Notes under the pieces: generated by a model
What the model was told of the DNA's origin: nothing
Seen by the model: the letters and a program-made list of their open reading frames with translations, nothing else
The model's database searches: none
Position numbers and translations under genes: made by a program
Assembly (NCBI GenBank): GCA_026873275.1
Contig: JANTUC010000001.1
Span: 248,001-312,000, forward strand
DNA: 64,000 bases
Direction: 5' to 3'
Source of the DNA: Pseudopithomyces maydicus
Lineage: Eukaryota; Ascomycota; Dothideomycetes; Pleosporales; Didymosphaeriaceae
Shown: piece after piece, positions 22,731 through 33,465 of the stretch
Layout of the letters: each line of letters starts with the position of its first letter
Position numbering within the stretch: the first letter of the stretch is position 1

Positions 22731-24051
22731 ATGAAGTTTCTTGCCCTCTCTCTGGCCACCTTGGGCCTGGTTTCTGCGGCAGCCGTCGACACCAAGGTCA
22801 GCTACGATGGCTGGAAGGTCTACCGCGTCACTGTTGGCGAGAACAAGGCCCAGCTCAGCTCAGTCATTGACAAGCTCCAATTGAGCCCCTGGAAGGGAAA
22901 GGCGGCAACCAGCAATGTTGTGGACGTCCCAGTTCCTCCTGCTCACGTCAAGGAGTTTGAGGCTGCGACTCAAGGCTACAAGACTTTTGTCATGCACAAG
23001 GATCTTGGTGCCTCAATTGCTGGAGAGGAGGTTTTCGAGACCTATGCCTGTATTTACCCCAGAGCCGACATATCATCAGCAATGCGCTAACAATACATCA
23101 GCCGACTTCACCACTGCTGCGGCTCCCAATGCAACTTGGTTCAACGCATACCACACCATTGCTGAGCACACGCAATGGTTGAAGGACCTTGCCGCGGCTT
23201 ACCCCAGCAACTCGGAAATCATCTCTGCGGGCAAGTCTCTCAATGGACGAGACATCACGGGTATCCACATCTGGGGCAGCGGCGGCAAGGGTTCGCAGAA
23301 GGGTGTTGTCTGGCACGGAACTGTGCACGCTCGCGAATGGATCACCACCATGGTTGTCGAGTACGCCGCATACCAGCTCCTCACCTCGACCAACGCCGAC
23401 GACGCATCGTACAAGAACAAGTATGACTTCTACATCTTCCCCGTCGTGAACCCCGACGGATTTGCCTACACGCAGACCAACGACCGCATGTGGCGCAAGA
23501 ACCGCAAGACCATCAGCACTTCTTCCTGCGTCGGCACCGACATCAACAGGAACTGGCCCAACCACTGGAGCCAGGCCAACGGAGCTTCCACCAACCCCTG
23601 TGCTGAGGACTACAAGGGCCAGGCATCCGGCGACACTGTTGAGAACAAGGCACTCAAGGCTCAGCTTGACGGCGTGGCCGCTGGCAAGGGTGTGCAGCTA
23701 TACATGGACATTCACTCGTACAGCCAGCTCTGGATGTACCCCTACGGCTACACATGCTCGGGCACTCTGCCCAACGCCGCGAGCTACGCTAGCCTTGCCA
23801 AGGGAGCTGTCGCTGCGCTCAAGGCTGTCCACGGCACTTCGTTCACTGCTGGACCCATCTGCTCCACCATCTACCAGGTCTCTGGCTCTTCAGTCGACTA
23901 TGCGCTTGAGAACGCTGGTGTGAAATACTCGATGACTGCTGAGTTGCGCGACACGGGTGCAAGCGGATTCGTGCTGCCAGCTGCGCAGATCAAGCCCAGT
24001 GGCGAGGAGACGTGGGCTGCATTGGCTTACCTGCTCAAGAACATGACCTAA
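22731..24051 (+). CDS. Secreted M14 metallocarboxypeptidase (A-type)
   Basis: 422 residues, two exons, intron 23050-23101 (52 nt, branch gctaac). A signal peptide (MKFLALSLATLGLVSAAA) and a propeptide of about 90 residues (KVYRVTV...) precede the catalytic domain, which begins near TWFNAYHTIAEHTQWL. Zinc ligands are the H and E of HAREW and the later His of MDIHSYSQ. The substrate-binding NRNW and the catalytic Glu of TAELRDTG are present. At the pocket position equivalent to residue 255 of bovine carboxypeptidase A (IYQVSGSSVDY) there is Val, so preference for hydrophobic or aromatic C-termini is inferred rather than basic ones. Role: extracellular trimming of peptides for nitrogen. It is preceded by a TATA box and divergent from a Zn2Cys6 regulator; any regulatory link is speculation. 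Confidence 0.95.
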
Positions 24052-24388
24052 GTGGGTGCAAGGAGACGTGGGGGTGTATATAGTTATGTGAGCATATAAT
24101 GAATGAAGTATGAGATGATGAGATTTGTTACTGAATCGACATGGTGGTGCAGCTAACATGGTCTATTTCTACACAGCTAGACTGCAGTGTGTCAAGGTAA
24201 ATAATTGGTCTACAGCAAGTAGACTAGACATCTATCTAGAATTTGGTCTAGATGAATTTCCCCTAGCAAGTCGTCACGTCATCGCCCCACGCCGGGGACA
24301 GGACTCGCGGGGCCAATCAACCCCGCAGCCACACATCTTCCTCTTCTCCGTAAGTACAACTGTACAAGCAGCCAGCCCACGCTCAACA
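24052..24388. other. Intergenic, carboxypeptidase to ECM15-like gene
   Basis: 337 bp holding the carboxypeptidase 3'UTR and the downstream promoter. A CCAAT pentamer lies near 24313-24317, about 75 bp upstream of the ECM15-like ATG. Nothing else is seen. Confidence 0.5.
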
Positions 24389-24803
24389 ATGGCATCCTCG
24401 GACGAGCTCACCAACTTGGCAACGCCGCCATCATGCACGGCCGACTTCTGTCTCATCCCACTCGGAACGCCAACGGCATCGGTATCCAAAGAGGTAGCCG
24501 AGGTGCAGCGGCTGTTGAAGAAGAGCGGTCTGCACTACAGCATGCACTCCGCTGGGACTACTGTCGGTGAGTGTTCCGTCGCTGATGAGCTGTCATCTCT
24601 TGCTTGTCCAGGGCACCTAACGAAGAGCAGAGGGTTCCTGGGATGAGGTGATGAAGGTCATTGGTCAATGCCATGCCATGCTCCACCAGAACGGGGTGGT
24701 GAGGATCCAGAGTGACATTCGCATTGGGACAAGGACGGACAAGAAGCAAGGGTTCAAGGATAAGGTTGCGGCGGTGGAGAAGCTGTTACAGGATGATGCT
24801 TGA
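24389..24803 (+). CDS. ecm15: ECM15/UPF0045 thiamine-binding-fold protein
   Basis: 116 residues in two exons, intron 24567-24630 (64 nt, GTGAGT donor). The family signature is clear: DFCLIPLGT near the start, VQRLLKKSGLHYSMHSAGTT, then EGSWDEVMKVIGQCHAML and VRIQSDIRIGTRTDK. This matches the UPF0045/MTH1187-YkoF small protein family (S. cerevisiae Ecm15), a homotetrameric ferredoxin-like fold able to bind thiamine or related ligands; the cellular role is unsettled. The length is close to the yeast protein (104 residues). No targeting signal, so cytosolic. The intron sits right after the conserved GTTV and restores the conserved EG. Confidence 0.92.
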
Positions 24804-25878
24804 GTGGGTAGTCAGTCGCCTGGGTCTACTGTACAGATTCGACGCAAAGAGGCGAATGGAATCTGGAAACAATTCTAAGATGATGTAGGTAGCGGAAGTA
24901 CAGGCAGGGAAAGAGATGACCGACAATGCTTCACTGTTCTATGGTTGCCCCGGCCGTACGGGATTCACGTGCGGGGACCGGGCCTGACACCAATCATGTT
25001 GCCGGAGACTAGTCTATGTAAGAGGCGTGAAACACATGTCAACAACGTCAACAACAACACGACAGCCACGATCCCCACGCGCAGACACGCGCACCCCGCA
25101 AGCGCGAGGGTTGGCGGGTGGATCAAACGTGAATGGTGAGTCACATGTGGCTTGAGATGGAAGCCCCTTTTCTTCAATTGGGCGGGCGTCTACTCGACGT
25201 GAAGAGGGTGCTGGGATGGGGGTGGGTGAGGGCTGTATTCTGGGTGTAGCGACCAGGTAGCGACGGTTTTATGACGGGGATGCGCGTGCGGGAGATTAAG
25301 GAGATGCTTGTTGGGACGGGGGTCGAGGGTGGTGAGGATGTGGCGGGCCCAAGTCCGTGAAGATAATAAGACGGGGCCGTGTTGCTCTATCACACAGCTC
25401 GCGTACCTGTAACTCTTCTCTCGCGTCTAGCCATCCGCCGGCTGCCTCTCCTGCGTGCATCAGCCTAGCCCGAGTCTCGCCGACGCGTTCGCACCTGCAG
25501 GGTTCTTGGCGGTTAAAAAAGTCGCAGCTCGGGTCCACAGTTCCGAAGCGAGAAGCGAGCTGCAGACGCTCATCATCGCGAATCCTGAGCCTGCCAACTC
25601 TGGCTGCTCACCGTCCTCACACCACCATCACCCGCCCATCGCCCATCATCCATCGACAGCGCCCGCCGCCTGTCTTATCACACCCAACGCCGCCTCTGTT
25701 GCCTGCAGACAGCGCCTCGTCGTCGCATTGTTGCATGGCCAAGCCCCGTTCACGCGGCGACCTGCTAGGGACGAAGGCACGAGACCTGGCTGTCACAAGC
25801 CAGACTGCTCCCAGATAACAGCACCGCCATCGCGACACCCGCCGTCCACCAGCGCACCGCGCGCACCCCGCCTCCGCA
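24804..25878. other. Intergenic, ECM15-like 3' end to mdm34 promoter
   Basis: About 1.1 kb. The right half (25400-25878) is C-rich and open in several frames, consistent with the promoter and leader of mdm34. An in-frame-looking upstream stretch in another frame (25455-26315) is not supported as a gene. No RNA gene or repeat is recognised. Confidence 0.5.
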
Positions 25879-27708
25879 ATGGCCTTCAACTTCAACTGGT
25901 CGCCGCTCATCGCCGACACCTCGCGGGCACGCGACATGCTGACCACCGCCCTCAACAAGGGCCCCAAGCCGCCCATCATCGTCGACGACATCACCGTCAC
26001 CGAGCTGAACCTGGGCTCCACCCCGCCCGAGCTGGAGATCCTGGAGATTGGCGACCTGGCCGAGGATCGCTTCCGGGGCATCTTCAAGATGACGTATGCC
26101 GGCGATGCCTTCCTGACGCTAAAGACAAAGGTCCAGGCCAATCCGCTCAACACCTACCTCTCCACGAAGCCCGACTTCGCCTCGCCCGAGCCGCTCGCCG
26201 CGTCCGCCGGCTTGACCATACCGCTGCAGATCACGCTGTCGGATATCAGGCTGTCGGGCTTCGTCATACTCGTCTTCTCAAAACAAAAGGGCGTCACGGT
26301 GGTTTTCCGGAATGATCCGCTGGAGTCGCTCAAGGTCTCTTCGACCTTTGATTCCATTCCCTTCATCAAGAACTACCTGCAGAAGGAGATCGAGGGCCAG
26401 CTCCGTGTGCTCTTCATGGAAGACTTGCCTGCCATCATCCACCGTCTATCGCTGCGCTTGTGGTCGCCCGAGTTCCAGGAACTGGACGCGGAGACCGAGG
26501 AGAGACTAGATAGCTCCAAGAGCACAATTGCTCCCATAGACCCCTTGTCGAGCCCGCCGCAAGATGCCGTGGACGAGTTTGGAAATCCCATCGATGCCTC
26601 GCAGATGGCAACCCTTGCCCTCGACTCCTCATCCGAGATCCATGCTTCCTTTTCTCAAAAGAACATGCTTCGTCTTGCAGCATTGTCGCAGTCACAGCAC
26701 ACCTTGTCACTCTTCACTCCCGGCATCCGCGAAGCTGTCTTCCGTGCCTGGGCTAGCAATCCTGATCGTCCCGAATCTGGCACTTCAACGCCCGCGCTTA
26801 CACAGTCTAGCCTATCTAGAATACAATCTACCTTCGCTAGCGTGAAGTCGAATGCTTCCTCGGTTGTGTCTGGCAGCACAGGAAAGGATACACAATCGTC
26901 GCGTCCCACCGTTGCCTCCAACTACTCTTCGGCCGCGGGTCTGAGTCTCGGAGCGAACCGATCCCGTGGACATCAAATGCGCAAGCGCAAGAAGCGTGTT
27001 GTAGATCTGCGCAAGAACCGCGACGGTGCGGAGTCGTCGGGTGTCTCCACCGAGGCGACCACCCCAGCACCAAGTGTCGCCGTTTCAGAAACCGCGAGTG
27101 TCTCCACTGGAGATCTCGAGGACGACTTGAGTGCCTTCCCAGAAACCCCATCGAAATCCAATTTACGATTTGAAAACAAGTACGGTAGTCTTGATGTTGG
27201 CGAGCCCACTCGCCTACCTCAAACTCCCCAGACTGCGTCTACGGAAACGCTCCTTCCCGCACCGCTTCTATCCGAACCACCCAAATCGAAAGTGAAAGCG
27301 AAACAAGTTGCCAACCCATCCGTTCACCGCCTCGTCGAGACCGAACAGCGAGAGAAAAAGTGTTCCTCCTCATCCCGGCCCCCACTTTCCCATAATAGGC
27401 TACGCTCCACACAGCAAGCCTCTTCACCGCTACTTCGCTCTTTATCTTTCGACAAGATTTCACCGCTATCTGCCGCGTCCCACAAAGGCCAATTCAGTCC
27501 TCCTTATGCGGAGAGCGAAGGCAGCTCGGGTGGGATTCTCGAACAAGCTTGGATGCTAAAAATGGCACAAGAAATCGCTAGGAAAGTCGGTGAGGAAAAG
27601 GCTAGAAACAGAAGCAGGAGCCCCCTTAGCGAGAGCAACGCAAAGAGGTCGCCAAATCTTTTTGAACCAGAAGACATGATGGAGGCGCCGCCAGCGTATG
27701 TGGCGTAG
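25879..27708 (+). CDS. mdm34: ERMES complex subunit Mdm34
   Basis: Single-exon gene of 609 residues starting MAFNFNWSPLIADTS, the invariant N-terminus of Mdm34. The first ~195 residues form the lipid-binding SMP domain (ending LPAIIHRLSLRLWSPEF). The rest is Ser/Thr-rich and disordered, with the family's basic motif RKRKKRVVDLR (about residue 375) and the conserved C-terminal GGILEQAWMLKMAQEIARKV. Mdm34 is the mitochondrial outer-membrane member of the ER-mitochondria encounter structure with Mmm1, Mdm10 and Mdm12, tethering the two membranes for phospholipid exchange. Start context caATGgcc. No frameshift is seen, which makes it a useful contrast to neighbours that have one. Confidence 0.97.
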   Translation: MAFNFNWSPLIADTSRARDMLTTALNKGPKPPIIVDDITVTELNLGSTPPELEILEIGDLAEDRFRGIFKMTYAGDAFLTLKTKVQANPLNTYLSTKPDFASPEPLAASAGLTIPLQITLSDIRLSGFVILVFSKQKGVTVVFRNDPLESLKVSSTFDSIPFIKNYLQKEIEGQLRVLFMEDLPAIIHRLSLRLWSPEFQELDAETEERLDSSKSTIAPIDPLSSPPQDAVDEFGNPIDASQMATLALDSSSEIHASFSQKNMLRLAALSQSQHTLSLFTPGIREAVFRAWASNPDRPESGTSTPALTQSSLSRIQSTFASVKSNASSVVSGSTGKDTQSSRPTVASNYSSAAGLSLGANRSRGHQMRKRKKRVVDLRKNRDGAESSGVSTEATTPAPSVAVSETASVSTGDLEDDLSAFPETPSKSNLRFENKYGSLDVGEPTRLPQTPQTASTETLLPAPLLSEPPKSKVKAKQVANPSVHRLVETEQREKKCSSSSRPPLSHNRLRSTQQASSPLLRSLSFDKISPLSAASHKGQFSPPYAESEGSSGGILEQAWMLKMAQEIARKVGEEKARNRSRSPLSESNAKRSPNLFEPEDMMEAPPAYVA

Positions 27709-28268
27709 AAGTTTGGCATAGAGAGGGTAGAGGAGATAGTGATGACGTTACGATACCATGGGCTACGACGGCGTTTCGGGTTGCTTTATTGCGTCGCTCG
27801 CTTGCATATTTACTTTGTTGTTCTTTTGTTATCGCTCTCGTATTGGGTTTTGGGAAAGGGAATCAAAAAAGTTTTGTGTTGCAGAGCTGGTGTCGTAATG
27901 GCCGGACAGCCTAGAGCAGCGCTGTCGTGTAATTGTAGTGTAAGTGTGTAACATAGAGACAGCCCGCACAGTGGGGCTGGGCCCTCATGGGTCTGTACAT
28001 ATTGGGAAGGTGAGGATGGGAAGTGGGTATGGGGAGTGGGTATGGGAAGTGGATTTGGGAAGTGGGCTTGGGAGGGGAAGGGAAGGGGGAACTATCGATA
28101 TTTATTGGCGTATACCCAGCTCTTGCAGCGAGGCGTAAGAGGATAGATAATTAGGTTATTGCTGTACTCCACCGACGAACACGGGTGAATCAAAACTCCA
28201 CTTTGTATCTTGAACGTTTCGTTGCTCTATCGCTGTCCTTCTATATCGTGACACTGTTCTCTCTTTAC
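27709..28268. other. Convergent 3' region of mdm34 and the membrane-protein gene
   Basis: 560 bp between two converging genes. It contains a G-rich 13-bp minisatellite (28018-28069, separate entry). Nothing coding is supported. Confidence 0.6.
28018..28069 (+). repeat. 13-bp G-rich minisatellite, four units
   Basis: Units GGGAAGTGGGTAT, GGGGAGTGGGTAT, GGGAAGTGGATTT and GGGAAGTGGGCTT follow each other without gaps, and GGGAGGGGAAGGG follows. The + strand therefore has at least eight runs of three or more G separated by 1-9 nt, able to form G-quadruplexes, between two convergent genes. Confidence 0.85.
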
Positions 28269-30161
28269 TCAACTACAGCACAATCCCAAACACGAAAAAA
28301 ACACAAGCAGCGTAATGATTCCCCCAGCAATCATGCCAATAGCCAACCCAGCTTTCTTCCCCGTGCTCAGCGTCGCCCAGTAAAACGGCAGGCTTTTAGG
28401 GCCCTTGGGCTTCCCGAACCCGTAGTCGATGTCTGCGAAGACGATGTCGGAGCCCTTGAGCTGCTGCTCGCATCCGTACAGCAGCGTCTGGAAGCCCTTC
28501 AGGTTGGCGGCCTCGACGAAGTCCTTGGTATCCTTGCAGTTTTCTCCGCAGCAGCAGGGGAGCATGCCGTACCGCGAGGAGCGATTCCCGTATTGCGTGT
28601 TCCAGTCGTTTGCCCTAGGTAAATTCGTTAGTTCTGTGGCCCCACGGGACTAATGGAAGGTAGTTAGGTAGATGGATGAATAAACTCACCCCATATCGCA
28701 CACGGGGATCGTCCACGTCCCCCTCCACCCCGCGCCATCCTCCCACGGGCTCAACGTCCCATTCGACGCCATCGCATCCCTCAACGCATCCTTCCCCATC
28801 TCCTCCGTGAAATTAAACCCCCCACCTTTGCCGACGCCGCACTCGCCTTGGAGATATCCACCCCCGAGATATCCCACGCTGATTCGTTCAAGTGGTCCAG
28901 GCCCTGCGGCTGCTCTAGGAAGCCCTTCAGGATGCCCGACTCGTGGTACGAGTACGTGTAGTAGACGCCGCCGTCCTTCTGGGAGTAGTACCGCGTTTCG
29001 TTGGGGCCGGACGCCGACTCTGTGTCGTTTGTGCGGAAGAAGGTAGTGAAGATTTTGCGCTTGCGCCATTGGGCGTTGATGATGGTGGAGAAGAGTTGTT
29101 TTTTGTAGAAGGATTCGATTTGCGAGGCGGAGGGGAGGAGGGTCGCGTCGACCATGGCGCCGCCGTCGATGTAGTCGCTATGTCTTGTTAGTTTCAGGGC
29201 GGGTGGCAGAGGAAATTTTTTCTTCGTACAAGAATGTGTAGTTGGAGGAGTCCTTCTCGCCGTTGAAGGTGGTGTTGGACCATGTGTCGAGGGTCTTGCG
29301 CATGGCTTCGCCGTAGTCGGCGGCGAAGTCTTTGAAGGTAGCGAGGCTGACGAAGCCTGCGATGGAGCTGGAGGTTCAGAGGTTAGCCTAGAGAATATAG
29401 CATATGATCGAGTCGGCGTACTCTGGTTTGATCTCATTGCTGATCTGACTGAAGCCAGACGCAGCGAGGGCAGAAAACCCTCCAGCTCCTGCTGCTGCCG
29501 CCGCTTCGCTGCGCTTTGCTGCCGCCGATGATGCTGCAAGGATGGGTGCAACTGCTCCAGCAAGGCCAACTAGACCGGTGGCCCATATGAGTGCATCTTC
29601 AGGCGCAAAATTAGGTTCTTTCCACGGGAAGAACGTGAGGACTAATTTGTCTACGCGGTCGGTGAAGTCGAGTTGCCCCTTGGTTACTCCCTCCTGTTCT
29701 AGCTTTTAGTACCGTAACATGGATTCTCAATGTGGCTCGTCTTACATCAATGGCTTTGAAGAGTATGTGTAAATTCACCATGGATATCTGCGCCATATAT
29801 GCCCAAATTGGATCGCCATTGCTCTCGAAGTCTACCCTCATCAGCCACAAATCATATCAAGCTCTAAGCTATACTTACCACTACATCCCGCATATATGCA
29901 CGAGCTGTCTCCAGTCAGACCGCATTGATACGGGACGTGCGACCCAAACGCCTTTCCCAACTCCGTCGTAAAAGCAGAATGCTGCCCCGCCGCGATCTTT
30001 GACCACCATTCCCGCAGTTTTGTGTCAGTATTAGCACCCAGATACGCTGCAGGCGTAACCTGCCATTCCGCACTGGTATTGCAGACCGCTCTCGGCGCCA
30101 ACTGCGCCGTTGCAACGGACAGCAGCAGCGTAAACGGCAACAGGGACAAGCGAAACATCAT
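28269..30161 (-). CDS. Unrecognised fungal ectodomain protein with C-terminal membrane anchor
   Basis: About 540 residues: signal peptide (MFRLSLLPFTLLLSVATAQL), an ectodomain with CNTSAEW, QCGLTGDSSCIYAGCSD and VPYQC-type cysteine spacing, a small-residue hydrophobic stretch (ATGLVGLAGAVAPILAASSA), a central region with glycosylation sites, a CCCGEN cysteine cluster, and a terminal membrane helix (AGLAIGMIAGGIITLLVFFS). Introns: 29832-29878, 29703-29745 (43 nt), 29368-29421, 29178-29229, 28615-28689. The start is 30161 or the adjacent ATG at 30158. One base is missing in the C6 run 28818-28823 (frame ASAAKVGG to FNFTEEMG). The cysteine pattern vaguely resembles fungal DUF7872-type secreted proteins, but I do not recognise a function. 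The ectodomain faces the outside or a vesicle lumen. Confidence 0.72.
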
Positions 30162-33100
30162 CCCCAGCAACAGAAATATACTGTATATGTATGTATATAT
30201 GAACGGAATGCAGCACTCCGGATAGCTGTACTAGCAAGCGGGACGAGCCTTCGATCAGCGCAGCTGCCTACATTTGTACGCAACGATCGTCGCGGACAAC
30301 CCTTCGTAAACGGCCTATTTCGGTCCTATCCCCAGGTATCTCTGCCTTCAACACAGCCTTTGGGTAGCGCTTCGCCCCTGTTGCGCCCGTGATGCGGCGA
30401 ATCACGTTCATGGCGAGCCGAGTGGCGCTCCTCAGCCCCAACGCGAGGCTGGCACGCGGGAACCTTTTTCTACGCGAGCACGAGGGTGTAGATGGTCGTT
30501 CGAGTGGGGTTTTTGAAGGTACCAAAGCTTCTGAAGTCAGTTAGATGGGAAAAGTACTGTGAGAGATACGCGAGGTGGGTTGGTTCGAGGGAAGACGAGG
30601 ACATGAAGAGTGCCATACCTCCGCATTCGTGTTAGTGAATACGATGTTGGAACAGCCCCCTCTCTTGGCCCTCCCTCTCGCAATTGGGGGCATGCATTCG
30701 GCTTAGTTCGCTATGCCACCGATAAAAAAGGTGTATCTTCAACGGACGACACGAGGATTTGAGGCGTCGCACGCGTGTTCGAGGCTCAGCGCGAAGGTGT
30801 TCGAACGGGGAGAACTCGTGCTGTTGGCTATCGGTAGGTTGCTATTGTTGTGATTTGGTGGACGAAAATATTGGAAAAAGTCGATTGGCTGTCAGGAACA
30901 TGCCGTACGGTGGTCAGCCTCGAGGCTCTTTCTGCGTCGTCAGATTTCGTGCTCTGTGCCACATATTCACCACCAACTAAAACATGGCCTTATTCGTACG
31001 GAATCAGTTTTGGAAGCTGATATACGGGCGGGAGCTGAAAAGTCAGTCGTTCAATTATCGTCGTAGGACCTAAACAGATCATGCCAACACCAACAAAAAG
31101 GGAGCAGACGCAATGGATTCATCCTGGAGCTGAAAAGAAAAATCTATGCCTGGCTGGTAGATTCGTAGCTGTCCGTTCGGGCTTTTCCAGGTCCACGTTG
31201 CTTTGAACAGCAGCCACTGTTCTTACAAACTAAGGGGTAGGATACCAGAGTATGTTAGAAACGCAGGGAGGATATCTCCACCACTGTCCTACCCGTTTAA
31301 TGGGTTGTACAGTCCGGTGTCTCTTACAACAAGGATCTCGTGTTACGTCCGTCCTGTTAGTCATTCAATTATTGTCGTAAGGACCTCCTAGACAGGTCAT
31401 GCCACGTCCGTTCTGCGCAGGTCCACTTCGCACTCCGAGGAATTGCGATAACAAGGTCTCAGGGTTTTGGAAAGCATGGCATATTCGCCTTTTAATTTGC
31501 GTAATATGGATTCACTGCGTGCTCTTACGACCTGGCGGCTGCCCGATCCGTTCACAAGGCTAGCTCAACTGCGACCTACTTTTCCACAAAAGGCACCGTT
31601 GGGGTCGTTCGAGAACCGTCATCTAAACGAACCCGAGGACCAGGGGCGGCGTAAGGTCGTCATCCAGATGCTGGTCAGGAAGCCAAGCTATCATTTCGGG
31701 TTCACTGCGGCAAATCATCACGATCAAGGAGGCGCACCTGTGAGGTCACTATCAGGTAATGGTCTGAATATAATAATCACACCAATGGAAGATCGTATTG
31801 GATGGATTTAGAGAGCGGAGCGATCAAACAGCATTGGCATACCCTTGTCTTCATGCAGTGTCCCACCCCCGTCTTACACCGTTCTGTCCGCTATAGGGAA
31901 AGCACCGGCACGATCAAACAAATTGTCGGAACTTCCTCCAATAGATAGTGCTTGCTACATTGGCGCGCGGGTGAAGAAAGCTTTCTTTCTTACTGCACGT
32001 ATCTCCAAAATCCCGCAAATGAGAAGAGCGATGGGTGTTCGATTTATGGAGGGGAATTTAGCGAAGCGGCAACATGAGACGAAGGATCACATCGTAAACT
32101 CAATGCTTGGGACGAAATTTGCCCATATCAAGGTCTCCATGCTCTGAACAGCTGCTACTGGTGACATTCAAGGAGACTCCTGTGGAGTCGCGCGCTTGGA
32201 TTGACCCAGCGGCGATGGGTCCTTCAACTACTCGACGTTCGGAGACCTGCCGCTGTTACTCTAGAAGCTATCACAAATTTAATGGCTGTGCAGTGGTGGT
32301 GTCCTATTTCCACCGTGGTCAGGTTGTGTGACCAAATTCGTCAACCCACTAATTCCTTTCGGCGGGCCGAATGGCATCGCGCGTTCGTATTCGATATTAA
32401 ACAACGGTGCCGTAGATTTTGAAATATGTGGGGTATGCATTCGTTCCACCGGCAATTCATATATTCGCATATAGCTTACCGGTCCAGATTGTTTTAGAAA
32501 GTTTCAAAAAATATAAGGAATGTTTCAAAGCAGCCCTAGCTTCCTATCATGACAGTGGGACGAAGTTTCTAGAAGCGGAATCCTGGATTATTGGGACCCA
32601 TTACCGGGTAACATGGCTAAAAGTTTATTGTGGCGGTGTCTGTGCGAAAGAACGCGGTAAAGAACACGGCACTCTAATCCCTGTTATCTTCAGCAAACAT
32701 CGCTTGACATGCCACCACTAGAAGCTAGAAGGGATCTACCTCGGTGACAGCCGGTGGGTTATTAGGAAATGACATGATTTGTCGGGCTGCAACATCTATG
32801 AATGTAGATGGGTGAAACGGGCTTCGGAGACTTGGCATACATACTTACCTAGGTGTAAGTGTACGCACGTGATCGTGACGCTCACAAGATCACAGTTACC
32901 AGTTCGCTCACGACCCTGTGGTGCAACCCTTTTATATTTTACCTGGCTCATAACATTAAGAATTTAAGATGCCACAATTCCGACTTTCATCTCGTAGTGG
33001 GCACCTTGCATAGGTAGTTCGGGTCGCTAGACTGATCTAGCTAGACGGTGCTAAAATCTAGCAGCTGTCAGGGCGAGTGGCGGAAGTGACCGACGCAGTA

Positions 33101-33465
33101 GACTGTCTAACAAGGCCACGAGATCATCCACATTCTATCTTGCGCATCATGATCCCCAGCTTTTTAACAATTCTGGCATGGTTCCATACTAAGTTGCAGA
33201 CAGTTTCTCGGAGTTTTCGGGATTTCTGCACACTCAATGTCGAAAGTCATATAATTTTCCCCCAAAATAGCCTGGTGTGATGAAGAAGCCCCTATGTTAG
33301 AGTGCTGTCGAGTTTGGGGTACAATGGAGGTACAAACCTGTTTATTCGAATGGGGTATATTTATTTACTGGTGAAGTCTCTCGGGCAGCTGTCGATCAGC
33401 GAAGGCCTCATACCCAGCGAAAACCACAGTTGTGAACAGTAACGGTTATCTTGCCTGCAACCAGC
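30162..33465. other. Gene-poor interval with duplicated segments
   Basis: 3.3 kb between two divergent secretory genes. No convincing gene: frames are short and most end quickly. The longest, 31467-31811, has no family resemblance. Two diverged copies of a ~46-bp segment (31042-31085 and 31356-31404) and related pieces at 31170-31215 and 31390-31420 show old duplication. The last 110 bp are the promoter of the GH12 gene, with a TATA-like TATATTTAT near 33356. Confidence 0.55.
31042..31404. repeat. Diverged dispersed direct repeat
   Basis: GTCAGTCGTTCAATTATCG...GGACCTAAACAGATCATGCCA (31042-31085) recurs as GTTAGTCATTCAATTATTG...GGACCTCCTAGACAGGTCATGCCA (31356-31404). Both are followed by a GTCCGTTC...CAGGTCCAC block, spaced about 80 bp in the first copy and directly adjacent in the second. 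Differences are mostly transitions. No terminal repeats or transposase remain. Confidence 0.6.

Noticed and set aside
25455..26315. 286-codon frame overlapping the mdm34 start
   Set aside because: Different frame from mdm34, His/Ala/Arg-rich, and runs into the conserved SMP domain region out of frame; treated as GC-rich leader artefact.
31467..31811. 114-codon open frame in the gene-poor interval
   Set aside because: No family resemblance, no intron or promoter signals, and located in diverged repeat DNA.
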